Numbered from the stretch's first letter, positions 26,310 to 38,190 are shown. The stretch is DNA of 64,000 nucleotides from Diploptera punctata (GCA_030220185.1 JASPKZ010003441.1:806001-870000); one strand, 5' to 3'. Numbers and translations: made by a program. The notes: generated by a model from the letters alone, not told the origin.

Positions 26310-28753
26310 CAGAGATAACCCACTATTAGAGATGACCAGCGCCAATGTTATTCAGTGATGCCTAGACTCCAGAGACCTCAAGCGTTGGCAGAAAACACTA
26401 ACCGATTACAACTTACTGTATTATCGGCAAAACAATTTGCGCCATCTATCGACAAAAGTATAACTAATCAGTGTTGACCCCGGTGGCTCAGTCGTCATTT
26501 TCGGCGTTTCTAATACCACATTTTAAATAATGCCTGGAATAATATTAATCAATCAGATTTTACAGCTCACCTCATATTATTGAAAAACTCAGAACTAGTT
26601 TCGAAAGGGAAACTTCTTTCGAAACTGGTCCTCTGTTTTACAAAAGTATGAGGCAAGCTGTAAAATTTGAGTAATTATTATTAAATAAAACCTCACAGTG
26701 TTATGAATATATCAATTCACAACTTCATCTCAATTTCCAAGACCCTCAACTTACTCTTTATTCAATACATGGAATATATTCCTAACATCAGAAAAACAGT
26801 TGATTAGTTTTAGAAAACTGGAAAAATATTTTATAATTCAATCAATTCTTTTAAAGTATTCATTTAAACTGTTTTTTTGTTCAAATTTTTTTTAGAAATA
26901 ACATTATTTTTTGCATTACATTTTCTTAGAATTAAAGAAAGGATGACCCTGATTATCAAGGAAAGGTTCAAATAAAAATAAAGATATCATTTAATAATCA
27001 TTTATTTATTTTAGACATATGAACAAAATAATAATAATAAACAATAAGAGAATTTAAGTAATTATGAAGAATTAATGCATTGAGATTTTTTAATTTGTTT
27101 CCCTACATATTTTACCAACAAAATTTGGTCCCTTACAAAAAAGGTAATTAAAAATTACAGGTATCTTACTGTTCTTAACATATGATAATCTCAATCAAAC
27201 AATGCATTAAATCACAATAAACCATTCATTTCACTGTATTGGTGGTGAATTCAGTTATCAATGACCCCTTTCCAGATGGAGGTTAAGAGCAGCATTACTG
27301 GACATTTGCACATCTGAATAGAAAGAAAAAAAAAGTTATACAAAGTACGTACTGTAATGGATACTACATAGTTTTTGAATCTTTATAAACATACTACAGT
27401 TATATGAACATGAAAAAATACAGAAATCCTACGTATTATTTCAACAGAACAACCATAAAATAAGCTATAAAAGAACTGGTAGAAAATAAACATTCTCCTA
27501 TATAAAAATATCAGTTCTTTTGCTGAAAAAAAAATTATAAAACAAGTACCGTACTTATAATTAAATATTCCTTCATAATTTTTTTAAAAGTTTTAATTAA
27601 TGTAATATGTTTTCAGTCTCAAGTACACATTCTGGGGTTCAAGTTACAATATATATATAAATTCAATATATGGTTATCCTTCGATAGCAGACAGTTATCT
27701 ATTATGGCTTACTATGTCTTACGTAACTTTACTCACTCTATTAACACCGTCTTTCAGAGGTTGACCAAGATATAGACAAGGTCTGAAGAACAAGTTAAGG
27801 AGAAGGTCTAGAAAAGGGTAATTCAATGGATGGAAATTATGGAAGAGTAGACATGGAATAACCAAAATAGATAGAGAATCTTATCCAAAACTTGATCCCA
27901 GAACAATGACAGATGGCTAGATCAAGAAGAATAATTCAATATAATTACGTCAAAGATATGGCATCAATGTACCTATCACTAAAAAAATAAGTTACTTAAA
28001 ATCGTATTATTTCTAACATTATACAAAAGCATGTTTGCCCCCTAAAATTTCTGTATGCACTATATAGGCTAACAATCATACATAGGAAAGATTTTCCATT
28101 AGATCACGTAAGTGATGGAACAGTCGCATAAGGACCTTGTATTATGCACAGGAAAAATATTAAGAATTTTAACAAGCAATAGAAATTTTGGCTCCGAAAT
28201 TTTTTATAAAAGTAGGAAATGTAAATAAAAACAAAACCATAACCTAATAATTCCGTAAAAGTAATTTGAGGAATTTTAAAAATTCCGTGACCTAATGGAA
28301 ACATGAGCCAATTCATATATTTTAATGTATTTACGTATTAATAATACTTACTAGAAAATATTCTTTTAACAGAAAATTAATTCCTCATAATTAAACAAAC
28401 AAAAATTGATGCACGATGCTCCTACATTTTAAAATACGCAGCCAACATAATAGAATAAAATATACAGTTTATTATGATATAAATATAAGTAACTAGGTAT
28501 AAAAATTATTGAAAGCTAATATTACATGGAATAGTTTAAACAAACGTTTTATCAAGATAATGTTTCTACTTAAATTAAGAGTAGGTCAGCTCATTTCAAA
28601 TAATAAAAAAAATATTTAATTCAGGGAGTCTGTTGGCTGCCCTGTCACTGTAGACGAATTTGCTTTTCGACATAGCGACTGAAGCGCCTCCAAGCGTTGG
28701 CAGAAAAAACTAGGCCTGGCATCACTCTCTTCCATTTGCGTTGGCCTGGGGTG
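26310..28753 (+). mobile_element. hAT-like non-autonomous element X, copy 1
   Basis: Bounded by the 8-bp direct repeat ATTACTTC (26302-26309 and 28754-28761). Starts CAGAGATAACCCAC and ends GGCCTGGGGTG; 2444 bp. A direct repeat CAAGCGTTGGCAGAAAA lies near both ends. An 8-bp duplication and a CAG-type start suggest the hAT superfamily, but inverted repeats are poor and no transposase is encoded. The interior is AT-rich. It also contains a PLE-type hairpin at 26565-26690. Confidence 0.78.
26565..26690. repeat. Penelope-end-like hairpin inside X1
   Basis: TTTTACAGCTCACCTCATA on the left pairs with TATGAGGCAAGCTGTAAAA on the right. The centre has CTAGTTTCGAAAG and CTTTCGAAACTGG. The CTCACCTCAT end resembles PLE ends, but no CTGANGA core is present. 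Also in X2 (33635-33730), so it was part of X before it spread. Confidence 0.7.
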
Positions 28754-28761
28754 ATTACTTC

Positions 28762-28920
28762 TAATCAGCGATAAACTACCAATTATCAATTTTTTAACCA
28801 GCGATACCCCAAAAATGAGCACAATGTGTAAACCACAAATGAGCAAAAACTAATGAATTTAATTCATTTGCACGTTAGTGAGCTTTTCAGTTATTATTAA
28901 ATGAGCGCAATGTGTACATT
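28762..28920. other. Loop of foldback element B
   Basis: Single-copy spacer between the arms (with the X1 site removed). No gene. Confidence 0.6.
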
Positions 28921-29925
28921 TATGCTACGGTTTATTATACAGCGTGTCGCGCACGACGTGACGTGAATTCGCGTTTCGCTCTGCGTGATGTTGGTTTCGC
29001 ATGGAGCGCATACGCTACAGCGCTTATGTTTATGGAATTGTTGCCAGATGGCACCACATATATGGAAAATCAAAATGACCAACGTTCATAATATATTTCC
29101 AAATGTGTTTACAAAAACTAATGTATACAAACCTGTCCCTGCATATCCTAATAAAATAAATTACATACATACTATTTAGTAAACTATAAACAAATCTGAT
29201 ATACGCTAAACTGATCCATCGGAATCTAACAAAATGAAGTGATTGAACATTTATTTCTTCAAATATGGTTTGGAATTAAATGCAAATGTTGGTCATTCAC
29301 AATATGTCCTGCCATCTGGTGGATTTAATTTTTATGAGCGTTCACGTATGCCAACTTCAATTCTAATAAAGAACTTTGAAAATAAATTGAGAGGAAAAGT
29401 CATAATTTGTGTACATAGATAAACATATTAAAATTCTTCATAAAAAAAAGTTTCACGTGTCGTTGCAAAACGATTAAAATAGTTCGAAATATTAGTAAAG
29501 ACAAAAAAGTACCTAGAGCAACAGCATCATATGAATGTTGTATGGAAAATTATGGAATAAATTATTCTTTAGTTCTTAAATAAACATATGGTTGATGAAT
29601 ATACCAAATTTTAGAATATTTCAGATTTTCGCCTGAGCAGTTTTATCAGGTTTTGAATTTAATAGAAGACGAAATTTATGCACATCCATAATATCCCCGA
29701 TATACAATATTTACCCCTCCATGGTATCTTTACCTTGTCGTGGTGGAGTGGCTTGCGTGCTTACTGCTTAAATGATCCTGAGAGCTATGCCGGCGGTAGC
29801 ATTGCTGCCGATAGGGTTACCCATGCCGGACTGCTCGAAGGTGATAAGCCAGACGAAAAAAGTACCTTGGGCGAAAGAGTGACGATCTTTCACCGTAAAA
29901 AATACAACCGTCAAGAAATGCGGAC

Positions 29926-30519
29926 ATGGGTTCATCTGGGGTAAAATTTTCCGGAGGTCAAATAGTCCCCCAATCGGTTCTCCGGGCGGGGACTACTTCA
30001 GGGAACCCATGCCAAAGGCTCAAACACAGGGACATGTTCCTAGGAACATGGAATGTTAGGACTTTATACAATAGCGGGGCACTAGAGATATTAACGCGGG
30101 AATTAGATAAATCGCCCTTGGATATAGTCGCTTTACAGGAAGTTAGGTGGCCAGGAGAAGGTAGTCAGGAATCAGGAAGCTTTGCATTATACTATGGGGG
30201 TGCAGAAAGACCTGCATTTGGAACGGGTTTTTTAGTCAGAAGGAGGATCCTATCCGCTATCCGAGATATTAAGTTTGTTAGTGATAGGATATCATACATA
30301 ATTCTAAAGGGTAAACGACATGATTTTATAATTGTAAATGTACATGCCCCCACAGAAGATAAAGATGACAAGATCAAGGATGAGTTCTATGAAGAATTAG
30401 AATGCTTATTTGATAGCCTTTCACGATATCATATGAAAATTGTCTTAGGAGATTTTAATGCAAAAGTGGGGCGGGGAAGATATATTCAAACCAACAATAG
30501 GCAAATTCAGTCTTCATGA
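29926..30519 (+). CDS. RTE endonuclease domain
   Basis: APE-type endonuclease nicking target DNA for target-primed reverse transcription. Motifs: FLGTWNVRTLY (Asn), DIVALQEVRW (catalytic Glu), GTGFLVRR, DFIIVNVHAPTED, MKIVLGDFNAKVG (catalytic Asp/Asn). The frame is lost after GDFNAKVG through one additional G at 30473-30476. The endonuclease end (QIDHVLVDKRW, CNSDHHLVRV) is read in the next frame. The true start may be the MFLGTWNV methionine or the upstream one used here. Confidence 0.88.
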   Translation: MGSSGVKFSGGQIVPQSVLRAGTTSGNPCQRLKHRDMFLGTWNVRTLYNSGALEILTRELDKSPLDIVALQEVRWPGEGSQESGSFALYYGGAERPAFGTGFLVRRRILSAIRDIKFVSDRISYIILKGKRHDFIIVNVHAPTEDKDDKIKDEFYEELECLFDSLSRYHMKIVLGDFNAKVGRGRYIQTNNRQIQSS

Positions 30520-32965
30520 AGATAGTAACGACAACGGGGTTAGATTAGTCACATTTGCCACATCAAAGAATCTCATTGTTAAGAGCACAACATTTCAGCA
30601 TAAGGATATTCATAAATACACCTGGACGTCCCCAGATGGAGAAACTCGGAACCAGATAGATCATGTATTAGTGGATAAACGCTGGCACAGTAGCATCATT
30701 GATGTTAGATCAGTTAGAGGGACAGACTGCAATTCGGATCATCATCTGGTCAGAGTGAAAATCAGACAACGGCTATCGCTTATGAGAGGAACGAACGCTA
30801 AAGATGATTCTGTAAAATATGAATTAAAAAACTTGAAAAATGATGAAATGCGGCAAGAATACCAAATCAAAATTGCTAATAGATTTGAAGTACTGGAATC
30901 TTCAGATGACAATGTGGCAAACGAAGAAGAAACTGATATAAATAAAGAATGGGAGGCTATAAGAGATACTATTAAATTGTCAGCATCAGAAAGCATTGGT
31001 TGTTTAAAAAAGAGGCAAAACAAGAAATGGTTTGATGAGGAATGTGCCGACATTGTAAAGAAAAGAAAGCTAGCAAAAATGAAATGGTTACACGAGCCAA
31101 ATGAGGTAAATTTAGAGCAATTGGGTAGTGTTAGACGGGAAACCACCAAGTTACTAAAGAGTAAAAAGAGGGAATATTTGAGAGAGAAGATTAATGATCT
31201 TGAAATGAATGCAAAAAATAGGAACATTAGAGAATTATATCAGGGAATTAGTATAGAGAAGAAAGGGTTTCAGGCTAGAACAAACATAATTCGGAATGAA
31301 AATGGGGATATGATTGCAGATTCCAGGAGTATATTAAATAGATGGAAAAGTTACTTTAATCAGCTATTAAATGTACATACAGAACAGGACATTGAGGAGG
31401 ATAAGTTACAGACAGCAGAAATGCTAGTCGCAGAGCCAAGTGCATTAGAGGTTGAAATGGCGATTGAAAAATTGAAGATGTATAAAGCATCAGGTTCAGA
31501 TGAGATCCCAGCAGAACTGATAAAATCAGGGGGAGAAAAATTGATGGACAAGATACGCTGGTTGCTTAGTATGATTTGGGAAAAAGAAGCTCTTCCAGAT
31601 GAATGGAAGGAATCAATTATCGTACCAATTTATAAGAAAGGAGATAAAACTGATTGCAACAACTACAGGGGCATCTCATTACTTTCAACTTCGTACAAAA
31701 TTCTAACAAATATATTAGTAAGCAGACTTACTCCCTATATTGATGACATTCTAGGAGATCATCAATGTGCATTTAGAAGAAACAGGTCTACAACAGATCA
31801 GATTTTTAGTATAAGACAGATTTTAGAAAAGAAATGGGAATATAATGGTACTGTACATCAACTATATGTAGACTTCAAAAAAGCATATGATTCAATTAAG
31901 AGGGAGAAGTTATATAGTATCCTGCTGGAGTTCGGAATTCCTAAAAAGTTAGTTAGACTTATACGAATGTGTCTAAATGGCTCAAAGAGTAGGGTGCGTG
32001 TAGGCAAACAGTTTTCAGACACTTTTGAAATCCAGAATGGGTTGAAGCAAGGAGATGCACTATCTCCTCTACTATTTAATTTTGTACTAGAGCATGCCAT
32101 TAAATCTTTAGAGAATGAGGAAGGCTTACAACTGAATGGTATTAATAAGCTGTTAGTTTATGCTGATGATGTAGTACTACTGGCCGATAGCGAGGAGATA
32201 CTAAAGGCCAACACGCACACACTATTGAGTAACACTAAGAAATTAGGACTGGAAGTAAATATCAGTAAAACTAAATATATGGTCACACGTAGAAATTCAG
32301 TATATAATGGAAATGGACAGCTAATGACAAATGAGGGAAATTTTGAGGAAGTGGCTGAATTCAAATACCTAGGAACAATAATCACAAATAGGAATGAGAT
32401 GCACAAAGAAATTAAACATAGGCTCAATTCTGGAAATGCATGCTATTATGCATTGCAGAGACTTTTGATGTCCCAACTCCTTTCAAAAAACGTTAAGCTG
32501 AAAATATATAAAACTATTATTCTACCAGTTATATTATATGGGTGCGAAACATGGACTCTTACTTTAAGGGAGGAAAGGAGATTACGAGTATTTGAGAATA
32601 AAGTTCTTAGGAAAATTTTTGGACCAAAGAGAGATGAACAGACAGGTGAATGGAGAAGACTACATAACAATGAACTACATGGTCTTTATAGGAAGCCAGA
32701 TATAATAAGAACAGTTAAGTCTCGTAGACTGCGATGGGCAGGACATGTTGCTCGTATGGGGAATGAAAGACGTGCATGGAAACTTCTTGTAGGAAAGCCA
32801 GAGGGAAAACGCCCAGTTGGTAGACCAAGAATGAGGTGGGAGAATAACATTAACTATGATTTGAGGGAAGTAGATTATACAGGGAATGATTGGAAAGAAT
32901 TAGCTCAGGATAGGGATGTATGGAGAGCTTATGTCCGCGCGGCCATGAACCTTCGGGTTCGATAG
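30458..32965 (+). CDS. RTE endonuclease end and reverse transcriptase
   Basis: 835 codons open from the shifted frame. Begins in the endonuclease (TWTSPDGETRNQIDHVL, SDHHLV with catalytic Asp-His), then an RT with SGSDEIPAEL, NNYRGISLLS, FRRNRSTTDQ, YVDFKKAYDSIKR, GLKQGDALSPLLF, YADDVVLLAD and the C-terminal GRPRMRWENN. All RT catalytic residues are present. In a repaired reading it would be one polyprotein with the preceding frame. I infer recent activity in this genome from the open frame and the perfect target duplication. Confidence 0.9.
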   Translation: MQKWGGEDIFKPTIGKFSLHEDSNDNGVRLVTFATSKNLIVKSTTFQHKDIHKYTWTSPDGETRNQIDHVLVDKRWHSSIIDVRSVRGTDCNSDHHLVRVKIRQRLSLMRGTNAKDDSVKYELKNLKNDEMRQEYQIKIANRFEVLESSDDNVANEEETDINKEWEAIRDTIKLSASESIGCLKKRQNKKWFDEECADIVKKRKLAKMKWLHEPNEVNLEQLGSVRRETTKLLKSKKREYLREKINDLEMNAKNRNIRELYQGISIEKKGFQARTNIIRNENGDMIADSRSILNRWKSYFNQLLNVHTEQDIEEDKLQTAEMLVAEPSALEVEMAIEKLKMYKASGSDEIPAELIKSGGEKLMDKIRWLLSMIWEKEALPDEWKESIIVPIYKKGDKTDCNNYRGISLLSTSYKILTNILVSRLTPYIDDILGDHQCAFRRNRSTTDQIFSIRQILEKKWEYNGTVHQLYVDFKKAYDSIKREKLYSILLEFGIPKKLVRLIRMCLNGSKSRVRVGKQFSDTFEIQNGLKQGDALSPLLFNFVLEHAIKSLENEEGLQLNGINKLLVYADDVVLLADSEEILKANTHTLLSNTKKLGLEVNISKTKYMVTRRNSVYNGNGQLMTNEGNFEEVAEFKYLGTIITNRNEMHKEIKHRLNSGNACYYALQRLLMSQLLSKNVKLKIYKTIILPVILYGCETWTLTLREERRLRVFENKVLRKIFGPKRDEQTGEWRRLHNNELHGLYRKPDIIRTVKSRRLRWAGHVARMGNERRAWKLLVGKPEGKRPVGRPRMRWENNINYDLREVDYTGNDWKELAQDRDVWRAYVRAAMNLRVR

Positions 32966-33826
32966 TGCCAGTGAGTAAGTAAGTATACAATATTTACAGC
33001 TTTTATTTATCTCTTGACTAAGTTCAAGCCACAATAACTTTTTTCTCTACATCTCTGTACTCCTTCATGCTCATATTGTACAAAACATATATAGAACTCA
33101 ATGATTTGCAACAAAATCATCTAACTTTCGTCGTTAAAATTGGAAAGTTATAAAACAAATACTGTATTTCCGACATTTTGTTATAAAATCATAGTTTGTT
33201 TTTAGCAATTACACCAATGAGTACGGGTAATATCTTCTATATTCTTTGTTTGCGCTGGCAAATTGCGTCCTGGATTCAAGAGATTCCAAAACACGCGTGA
33301 CATGTCAGCGCAAATTTTTTTGCGCCAGCAATTTTCGTTGTAGATAAACCACTTCCATTTAAATACATGGGGACAGAGATAACCCACTACAGAGATGACC
33401 AGCGCCAATGTTATTCAGTGATGCCTAGACTCCATAGACCTCAAGCGTTGGCAGAAAACACTAACGGACTACAGCTTACTGTATTATCGGCAAAACAATT
33501 TGCGCCATCTATCGATAAAAGTATAACTAATTAATGTTGACCCCGGTGGCTCAGTCGTCACTTTCGGCGTTTGTAATACCACATTTTAAATAATTCCTGG
33601 AATAATATTAATCAATCAGATTTTACAGCTCACCTCATATTATTGAAAAACTCAGAACTAGTTTCAAAAGGGAAACTTCTTTCGAAACTGGTCCTCTGTT
33701 TTACAAAAGTATGAGGCAAGCTGTAAAATTTGAGTAATTATTATCAAATAAAACCTCACAGTGTTATGAATATATCAATTCAGAACTTCATCTCAATTTC
33801 CAAGACCCTCAACTTACTCTTTATTC

Positions 33827-34241
33827 TTCTTCTTCTTCTTCCTTCCAAGTATTAGGCCAAGGCCTGTTACGATCCTATAGAAAATTTTCCCTCACGGGAA
33901 ATTCTCGTATAAGACTTGAAAGCATAATAATAGTCCCTTTGATTGGTTGCTGGCCAAAGGAAGGCAAGACCAGTGATGGGGCTGCCATCTTATAGCCTCT
34001 GGTCAGGCTTTTCTGGAGAAGAAAAGAAAATAAAGGAAAGAAGAAATGGAAAAAGGAAGGACTCCGTAGCCCTCGGATGCCCTAATAGCATCGGGGTCGA
34101 AAAAACACGAGTTAACCAAGAGAGGTTAGATAGTAAAGTTAAAAGAGTGCAAAACACAAGTAAGTGGAAGAAATGTTTTGCACAGCTTGGGCACCTTGTG
34201 GTCGCCATCCACATATCCCCTAGATGAGGACCCCTGAGGGG
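33827..34241 (-). mobile_element. SINE-like retroposon, 415 bp, with LINE-type 3' end
   Basis: Inserted in X2 with duplication TACTCTTTATTC (33815-33826 and 34242-34253); X1 has the empty site. On the minus strand it starts CCCCTCAGGGGTCCTCATC, has no tRNA-like boxes, and ends with the stem AGGCC-TT-GGCCT and a (GAA)n tail. The tail matches the LINE 3' ends at 14240 and 54861. It could be a SINE with an unrecognised head, or a LINE deletion derivative keeping 5' UTR and tail. The plus frame at 33943-34227 is not meaningful. Confidence 0.8.
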
Positions 34242-35796
34242 TACTCTTTATTCAATACATGGAATATATTCCTAACATCAGAAAAACAGTTGATTAGTTT
34301 TAGAAAACTGGAAAAATATTTTATAATTCAATTAATTCTTTTAAAGTATTCATTTAAACTGTTTTTTTTTTGTTCAAAATTTTCTTAGAAATAACATTAT
34401 TTTTTGCATTACATTTTCTTAGAATTAAAGAAAGGATGACCCTGATTATCAAGGAAAGGTTCAAATAAAAATAGAGATATAATTTAATAATCATTTATTT
34501 ATTTTAGACATATGAACAAAATAATAATAATAAACAATAAGAGAATTTAAGTAATTATGAAGAATTAATGCATTGAGATTTTTTAATTTCTTTCCCTACA
34601 TATTTTACCAACAAAATTTGATCCCTTACAAAAAAGGTAATTAAAAATTACAGGTATCTTACTGTTCTTAACATATGATAATCTCAATCAAACAATGCAT
34701 TAAATCACAATAAACCATTTATTTCACTGTATTGGTGGTGAATTCAGTTATCAATGACCCCTTTCCAGATGGAGGTTAAGAGCATCATTACTGGACATTT
34801 GCAGATCTGAATAGAAAGAAAAAAAAAAGTTATGCAAAGTACGTACTGTAATGGACACTATATAGTTTTTCAATCTTTATAAACATACTACAGTTATATG
34901 AACATGAAAAAATACAGAAATCCTACGTATTATTTCAACAGAAGAACCATAAAATAAGCTATAAAAGAACTGGTAGAAAATAAACATTCTCCTATCTAAA
35001 AATATCAGTTCTTTTGCTGAAATAAAAAAAATTATAAAACAAGTATTGTACTTATAATTAAATATTCTTTCATTGTTTTTTTTAAAGTTTTAATTAATGT
35101 AATGTTTTCAGTCTCAACTACACATTCTGGGGTTCAAGTTACAATATATATATAAATTCAATATATGGTTATCCTTCGATAGCAGACAGTTATCTATTAT
35201 GGCTTGCTATGTCTTACGTAACTTTACTCCCTCTATTAACACCGTCTTTCAGAGGTTGACCAAGATATAGACAAGGTCTGAAGAACAAGTTAAGGAGAAT
35301 GTCTAGAAAAGGGTAATTCAATGGATGGAAATTATGGAAGAGTAGACATGGAATAACCAAGATAGATAGAGAATCTTATCCAAAACTTGATCTCAGAACA
35401 ATGACAGGTGGCTAGATGAAGAATAATAATTCAATATAATTACGTCAAAGATATGGCATCAATGTACCTATCATTAAAAAATTAAGTTACTTAAAATCGT
35501 ATTATTTCTAACATTATACAAAAGCATGTTTGCCCCCTAAAATTTCTGTATGCACTATATAGGCTAACAATCATACATAGGAAGATTTTCCACTTGATCA
35601 CGTAAGTAATGGAACAGTCGCATAAGAATCTTGTATTATGCGCAGGAAAAATATTAAGAATTTTAACAAGCATTAGAAATTTTTTATAAAAGTAGGAAAT
35701 GTAAATAAAAACAAAACCATAACCTAATAATTCCGTAAAAGTAATTTAAGGAATTTTAAAAATTCCGTGACCTATTGGAAACATGAGCCAATTCAT

Positions 35797-38187
35797 ACTT
35801 ACTTACTCACTTACTCACTGGCACTATCGAACCCGTAGGTTCATGGCCGCGCGGACATAAGCTCTCCATACATCCCTATCCTGAGCTAATGCTTTCCAAT
35901 CATTCCCTGTATAATCTACTTCCCTCAAATCATAGTTAATGTTGTTCTCCCACCTCATTCTTGGTCTACCAACTGGGCGTTTTCCTTCTGGCTTTCCTAC
36001 AAGAAGTTTCCATGCACGTCTTTCATTCCCCATACGCGCAACATGTCCTGCCCATCGCAGTCTACGAGACTTAACTGTTCTTATTATATCTGGCTTCCTA
36101 TAAAGACCATGTAGTTCATTATTATGTAGTCTTCTCCATTCACCTGTCTGTTCATCTCTCTTTGGTCCAAAAATTTTCCTAAGAACTTTATTCTCAAATA
36201 CTCGCAATCTCCTTTCCTCCCTTAAAGTAAGAGTCCATGTTTCACACCCATATAATATAACTGGTAGAATAATAGTTTTATATATTTTCAGCTTAACGTT
36301 TTTTGAAAGGAGTTGGGACATCAAAAGTCTCTGTAATGCATAATAGCACGCATTTCCAGAATTGAGCCTATGTTTAATTTCTTTGTGCATCTCATTCCTA
36401 TTTGTGATTATTGTTCCTAGGTATTTGAATTCAGCCACTTCCTCAAAATTTCCCTCATTTGTCCTTAGCTGTCCATTTCCATTATATAATGAATTTCTAC
36501 GTGTGACCATATATTTAGTTTTATTGATATTTACTTCCAGTCCCAATTTCTTAGTGTTACTCAATAGTGTGTGCGTGTTGGCCTTTAGTATCTCCTCGCT
36601 ATCGGCCAGTAGTACTACATCATCAGCATAAACTAACAGCTTATTAATACCATTCAGTTGTAAGCCTTCCTCATTCTCTAAAGATTTAATGGCATGCTCT
36701 AGTACAAAATTAAATAGTAGAGGAGATAGTACATCTCCTTGCTTCAACCCATTCTGGATTTCAAAAGTGTCTGAAAACTGTTTGCCTACACGCACCCTAC
36801 TCTTTGAGCCATTTAGACACATTCGTATAAGTCTAACTAACTTTTTAGGAATTCCGAACTCCAGCAGGATACTATATAACTTCTCCCTCTTAATTGAATC
36901 ATATGCTTTTTTGAAGTCTACATATAGTTGATGTACAGTACCATTATATTCCCATTTCTTTTCTAAAATCTGTCTTATACTAAAAATCTGATCTGTTGTA
37001 GACCTGTTTCTTCTAAATGCACATTGATGATCTCCTAGAATGTCATCAATATAGGGAGTAAGTCTGCTTACTAATATATTTGTTAGAATTTTGTACGAAG
37101 TTGAAAGTAATGAGATGCCCCTGTAGTTGTTGCAATCAGTTTTATCTCCTTTCTTATAAATTGATTCCTTCCATTCATCTGGAAGAACTTCTTTTTCCCA
37201 AATCATACTAAGCAACCAACGTATCTTGTCCATCAATTTTTCTCCCCCTGATTTTATCAGTTCTGCTGGGATCTCATCTGAACCTGCTGTTTTATACATC
37301 TTCAATTTTTCAATTGCCATTTCAACCTCTAATGCACTTGGCTCTGCGACTAGCATTTCTGCTGTCTGTAACTTATCCTCCTCAATGTCCTGTTCTGTAT
37401 GTACATTTAATAGCTGATTAAAGTAACTTTTCCATCTATTTAATATACTCTTAGAATCTGCAATCATATCCGCATTTTCATTCCGAATTATGTTTGTTCT
37501 AGCCTGAAACCCATTCTTCTCTATACTAATTCCCTGATATAATTCTCTAATGTTCCTATTTTTTTGCGTTCATTTCAAGGCCATTAATCTTCTCTCTTAA
37601 ATATTCCCTCTTTTTACTCTTTAGTAACTTGGTGGTTTCCCGTCTAACACTACCCAATTGCTTTAAATTTACCTCATTTGGTGTAACCATTTCATTTTTG
37701 CCAGCTTTCTTTTTGTTACAATGTCGGCACATTCCTCATCAAACCATTTCTTGTTTTGCCTCTTTTTTAAACAACCAATGCTTTCTGATGCTGACAATTT
37801 AATAGTATCTCTTATAGCCTCCCATTCTTTATTTATATCAGTTTCTTCTTCGTTTGCCACATTGTCAGCTGAAGATTCCAGTACTTCAAATCTATTAGCA
37901 ATTTTGATTTGGTATTCTTGCCGCATTTCATCATTTTTCAAGTTTTTAAATTCATATTTTACAGAATCATCTGTAGCGTTTGTTCCTCTCATAAGCGATA
38001 GCCGTTGTCTGATTTTCACTCTGACCAGATGATGATCTGAATTGCAGTCTGTCCCTCTAACTGATCTAACATCAATGATGCTACTGTGCCAGCGTTTATC
38101 CACTAATACATGATCTATCTGGTTCCGAGTTTCTCCATCTGGAGACGTCCAGGTGTATTTATGAATATCCTTATGCTGAAATGTTGT
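35797..38187 (-). mobile_element. RTE LINE, 5'-truncated copy 3
   Basis: Starts at the plus left with CTTACTTACTCAC (3' tail) and ends at the TTCAGCATAAGGATATTC segment of the endonuclease. Inserted in X2. A clean target duplication is not visible; the right junction carries extra TATTATAATATA-type sequence. Confidence 0.88.
35824..37467 (-). CDS. RTE reverse transcriptase (copy 3)
   Basis: 547 codons with the same RT motifs as copy 2, including YADD and QGDVLSPLLF. A 9-base in-frame deletion removes IVP before YKKGDKT. The upstream part (37669-38190) is a separate frame because of a small indel near 37562 (T run then GCGTTC). Endonuclease N-terminus is absent. Confidence 0.85.
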   Translation of the reverse strand: MIADSKSILNRWKSYFNQLLNVHTEQDIEEDKLQTAEMLVAEPSALEVEMAIEKLKMYKTAGSDEIPAELIKSGGEKLMDKIRWLLSMIWEKEVLPDEWKESIYKKGDKTDCNNYRGISLLSTSYKILTNILVSRLTPYIDDILGDHQCAFRRNRSTTDQIFSIRQILEKKWEYNGTVHQLYVDFKKAYDSIKREKLYSILLEFGIPKKLVRLIRMCLNGSKSRVRVGKQFSDTFEIQNGLKQGDVLSPLLFNFVLEHAIKSLENEEGLQLNGINKLLVYADDVVLLADSEEILKANTHTLLSNTKKLGLEVNINKTKYMVTRRNSLYNGNGQLRTNEGNFEEVAEFKYLGTIITNRNEMHKEIKHRLNSGNACYYALQRLLMSQLLSKNVKLKIYKTIILPVILYGCETWTLTLREERRLRVFENKVLRKIFGPKRDEQTGEWRRLHNNELHGLYRKPDIIRTVKSRRLRWAGHVARMGNERRAWKLLVGKPEGKRPVGRPRMRWENNINYDLREVDYTGNDWKALAQDRDVWRAYVRAAMNLRVR

Positions 38188-38190
38188 CAA
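37669..38190 (-). pseudogene. RTE endonuclease C-terminus and linker (copy 3)
   Basis: Encodes TWTSPDGETRNQIDHVL and SDHHLVRVKIRQRLS, then the KKRQNKKWFDEECAD linker. It ends early at HQMR after a frameshift near 37672 relative to copy 2 (HEPNEVNLEQLG). Confidence 0.8.

Larger units (their letters stand above)
29715..32983 (+). mobile_element. Full-length RTE LINE, copy 2
   Basis: Flanked by a 14-bp duplication TATACAATATTTAC (29701-29714 and 32984-32997). The uninterrupted site exists once in the left foldback arm (25526-25537). 3.27 kb: 5' UTR with ACCTTGTCGTGGTGGAGTGG, endonuclease, reverse transcriptase, and 3' end GCCAGTGAGTAAGTAAG. It is intact except for one extra G in a G run at 30473-30476. 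It is the reference copy for all RTE fragments in this window. Confidence 0.93.
28921..33373. repeat. Foldback element B, right arm (inner part) interrupted by RTE
   Basis: 28921-29714 and 32998-33373 together are the reverse complement of 25151-26301. Differences from the left arm are few. The outermost 46 bases of this arm are displaced to 39655-39700 by X2. Confidence 0.85.

Noticed and set aside
26093..26345. Frames at the inner end of foldback arm B
   Set aside because: Present twice because of the inverted repeat (also 28897-29179), crossing into different neighbours, with no conserved continuation.
26565..26690. Hammerhead in the X1/X2 hairpin
   Set aside because: GAAAC and a good stem are present but there is no CTGANGA on either strand.
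30742..32670. Minus-strand frames opposite the RTE
   Set aside because: Shadow frames; identical shadows recur opposite every RTE copy, tracking the RTE and not an independent gene.
33943..34227. 94-codon plus frame
   Set aside because: Inside a 415-bp retroposon absent from the otherwise identical X1; no homologous protein feature.
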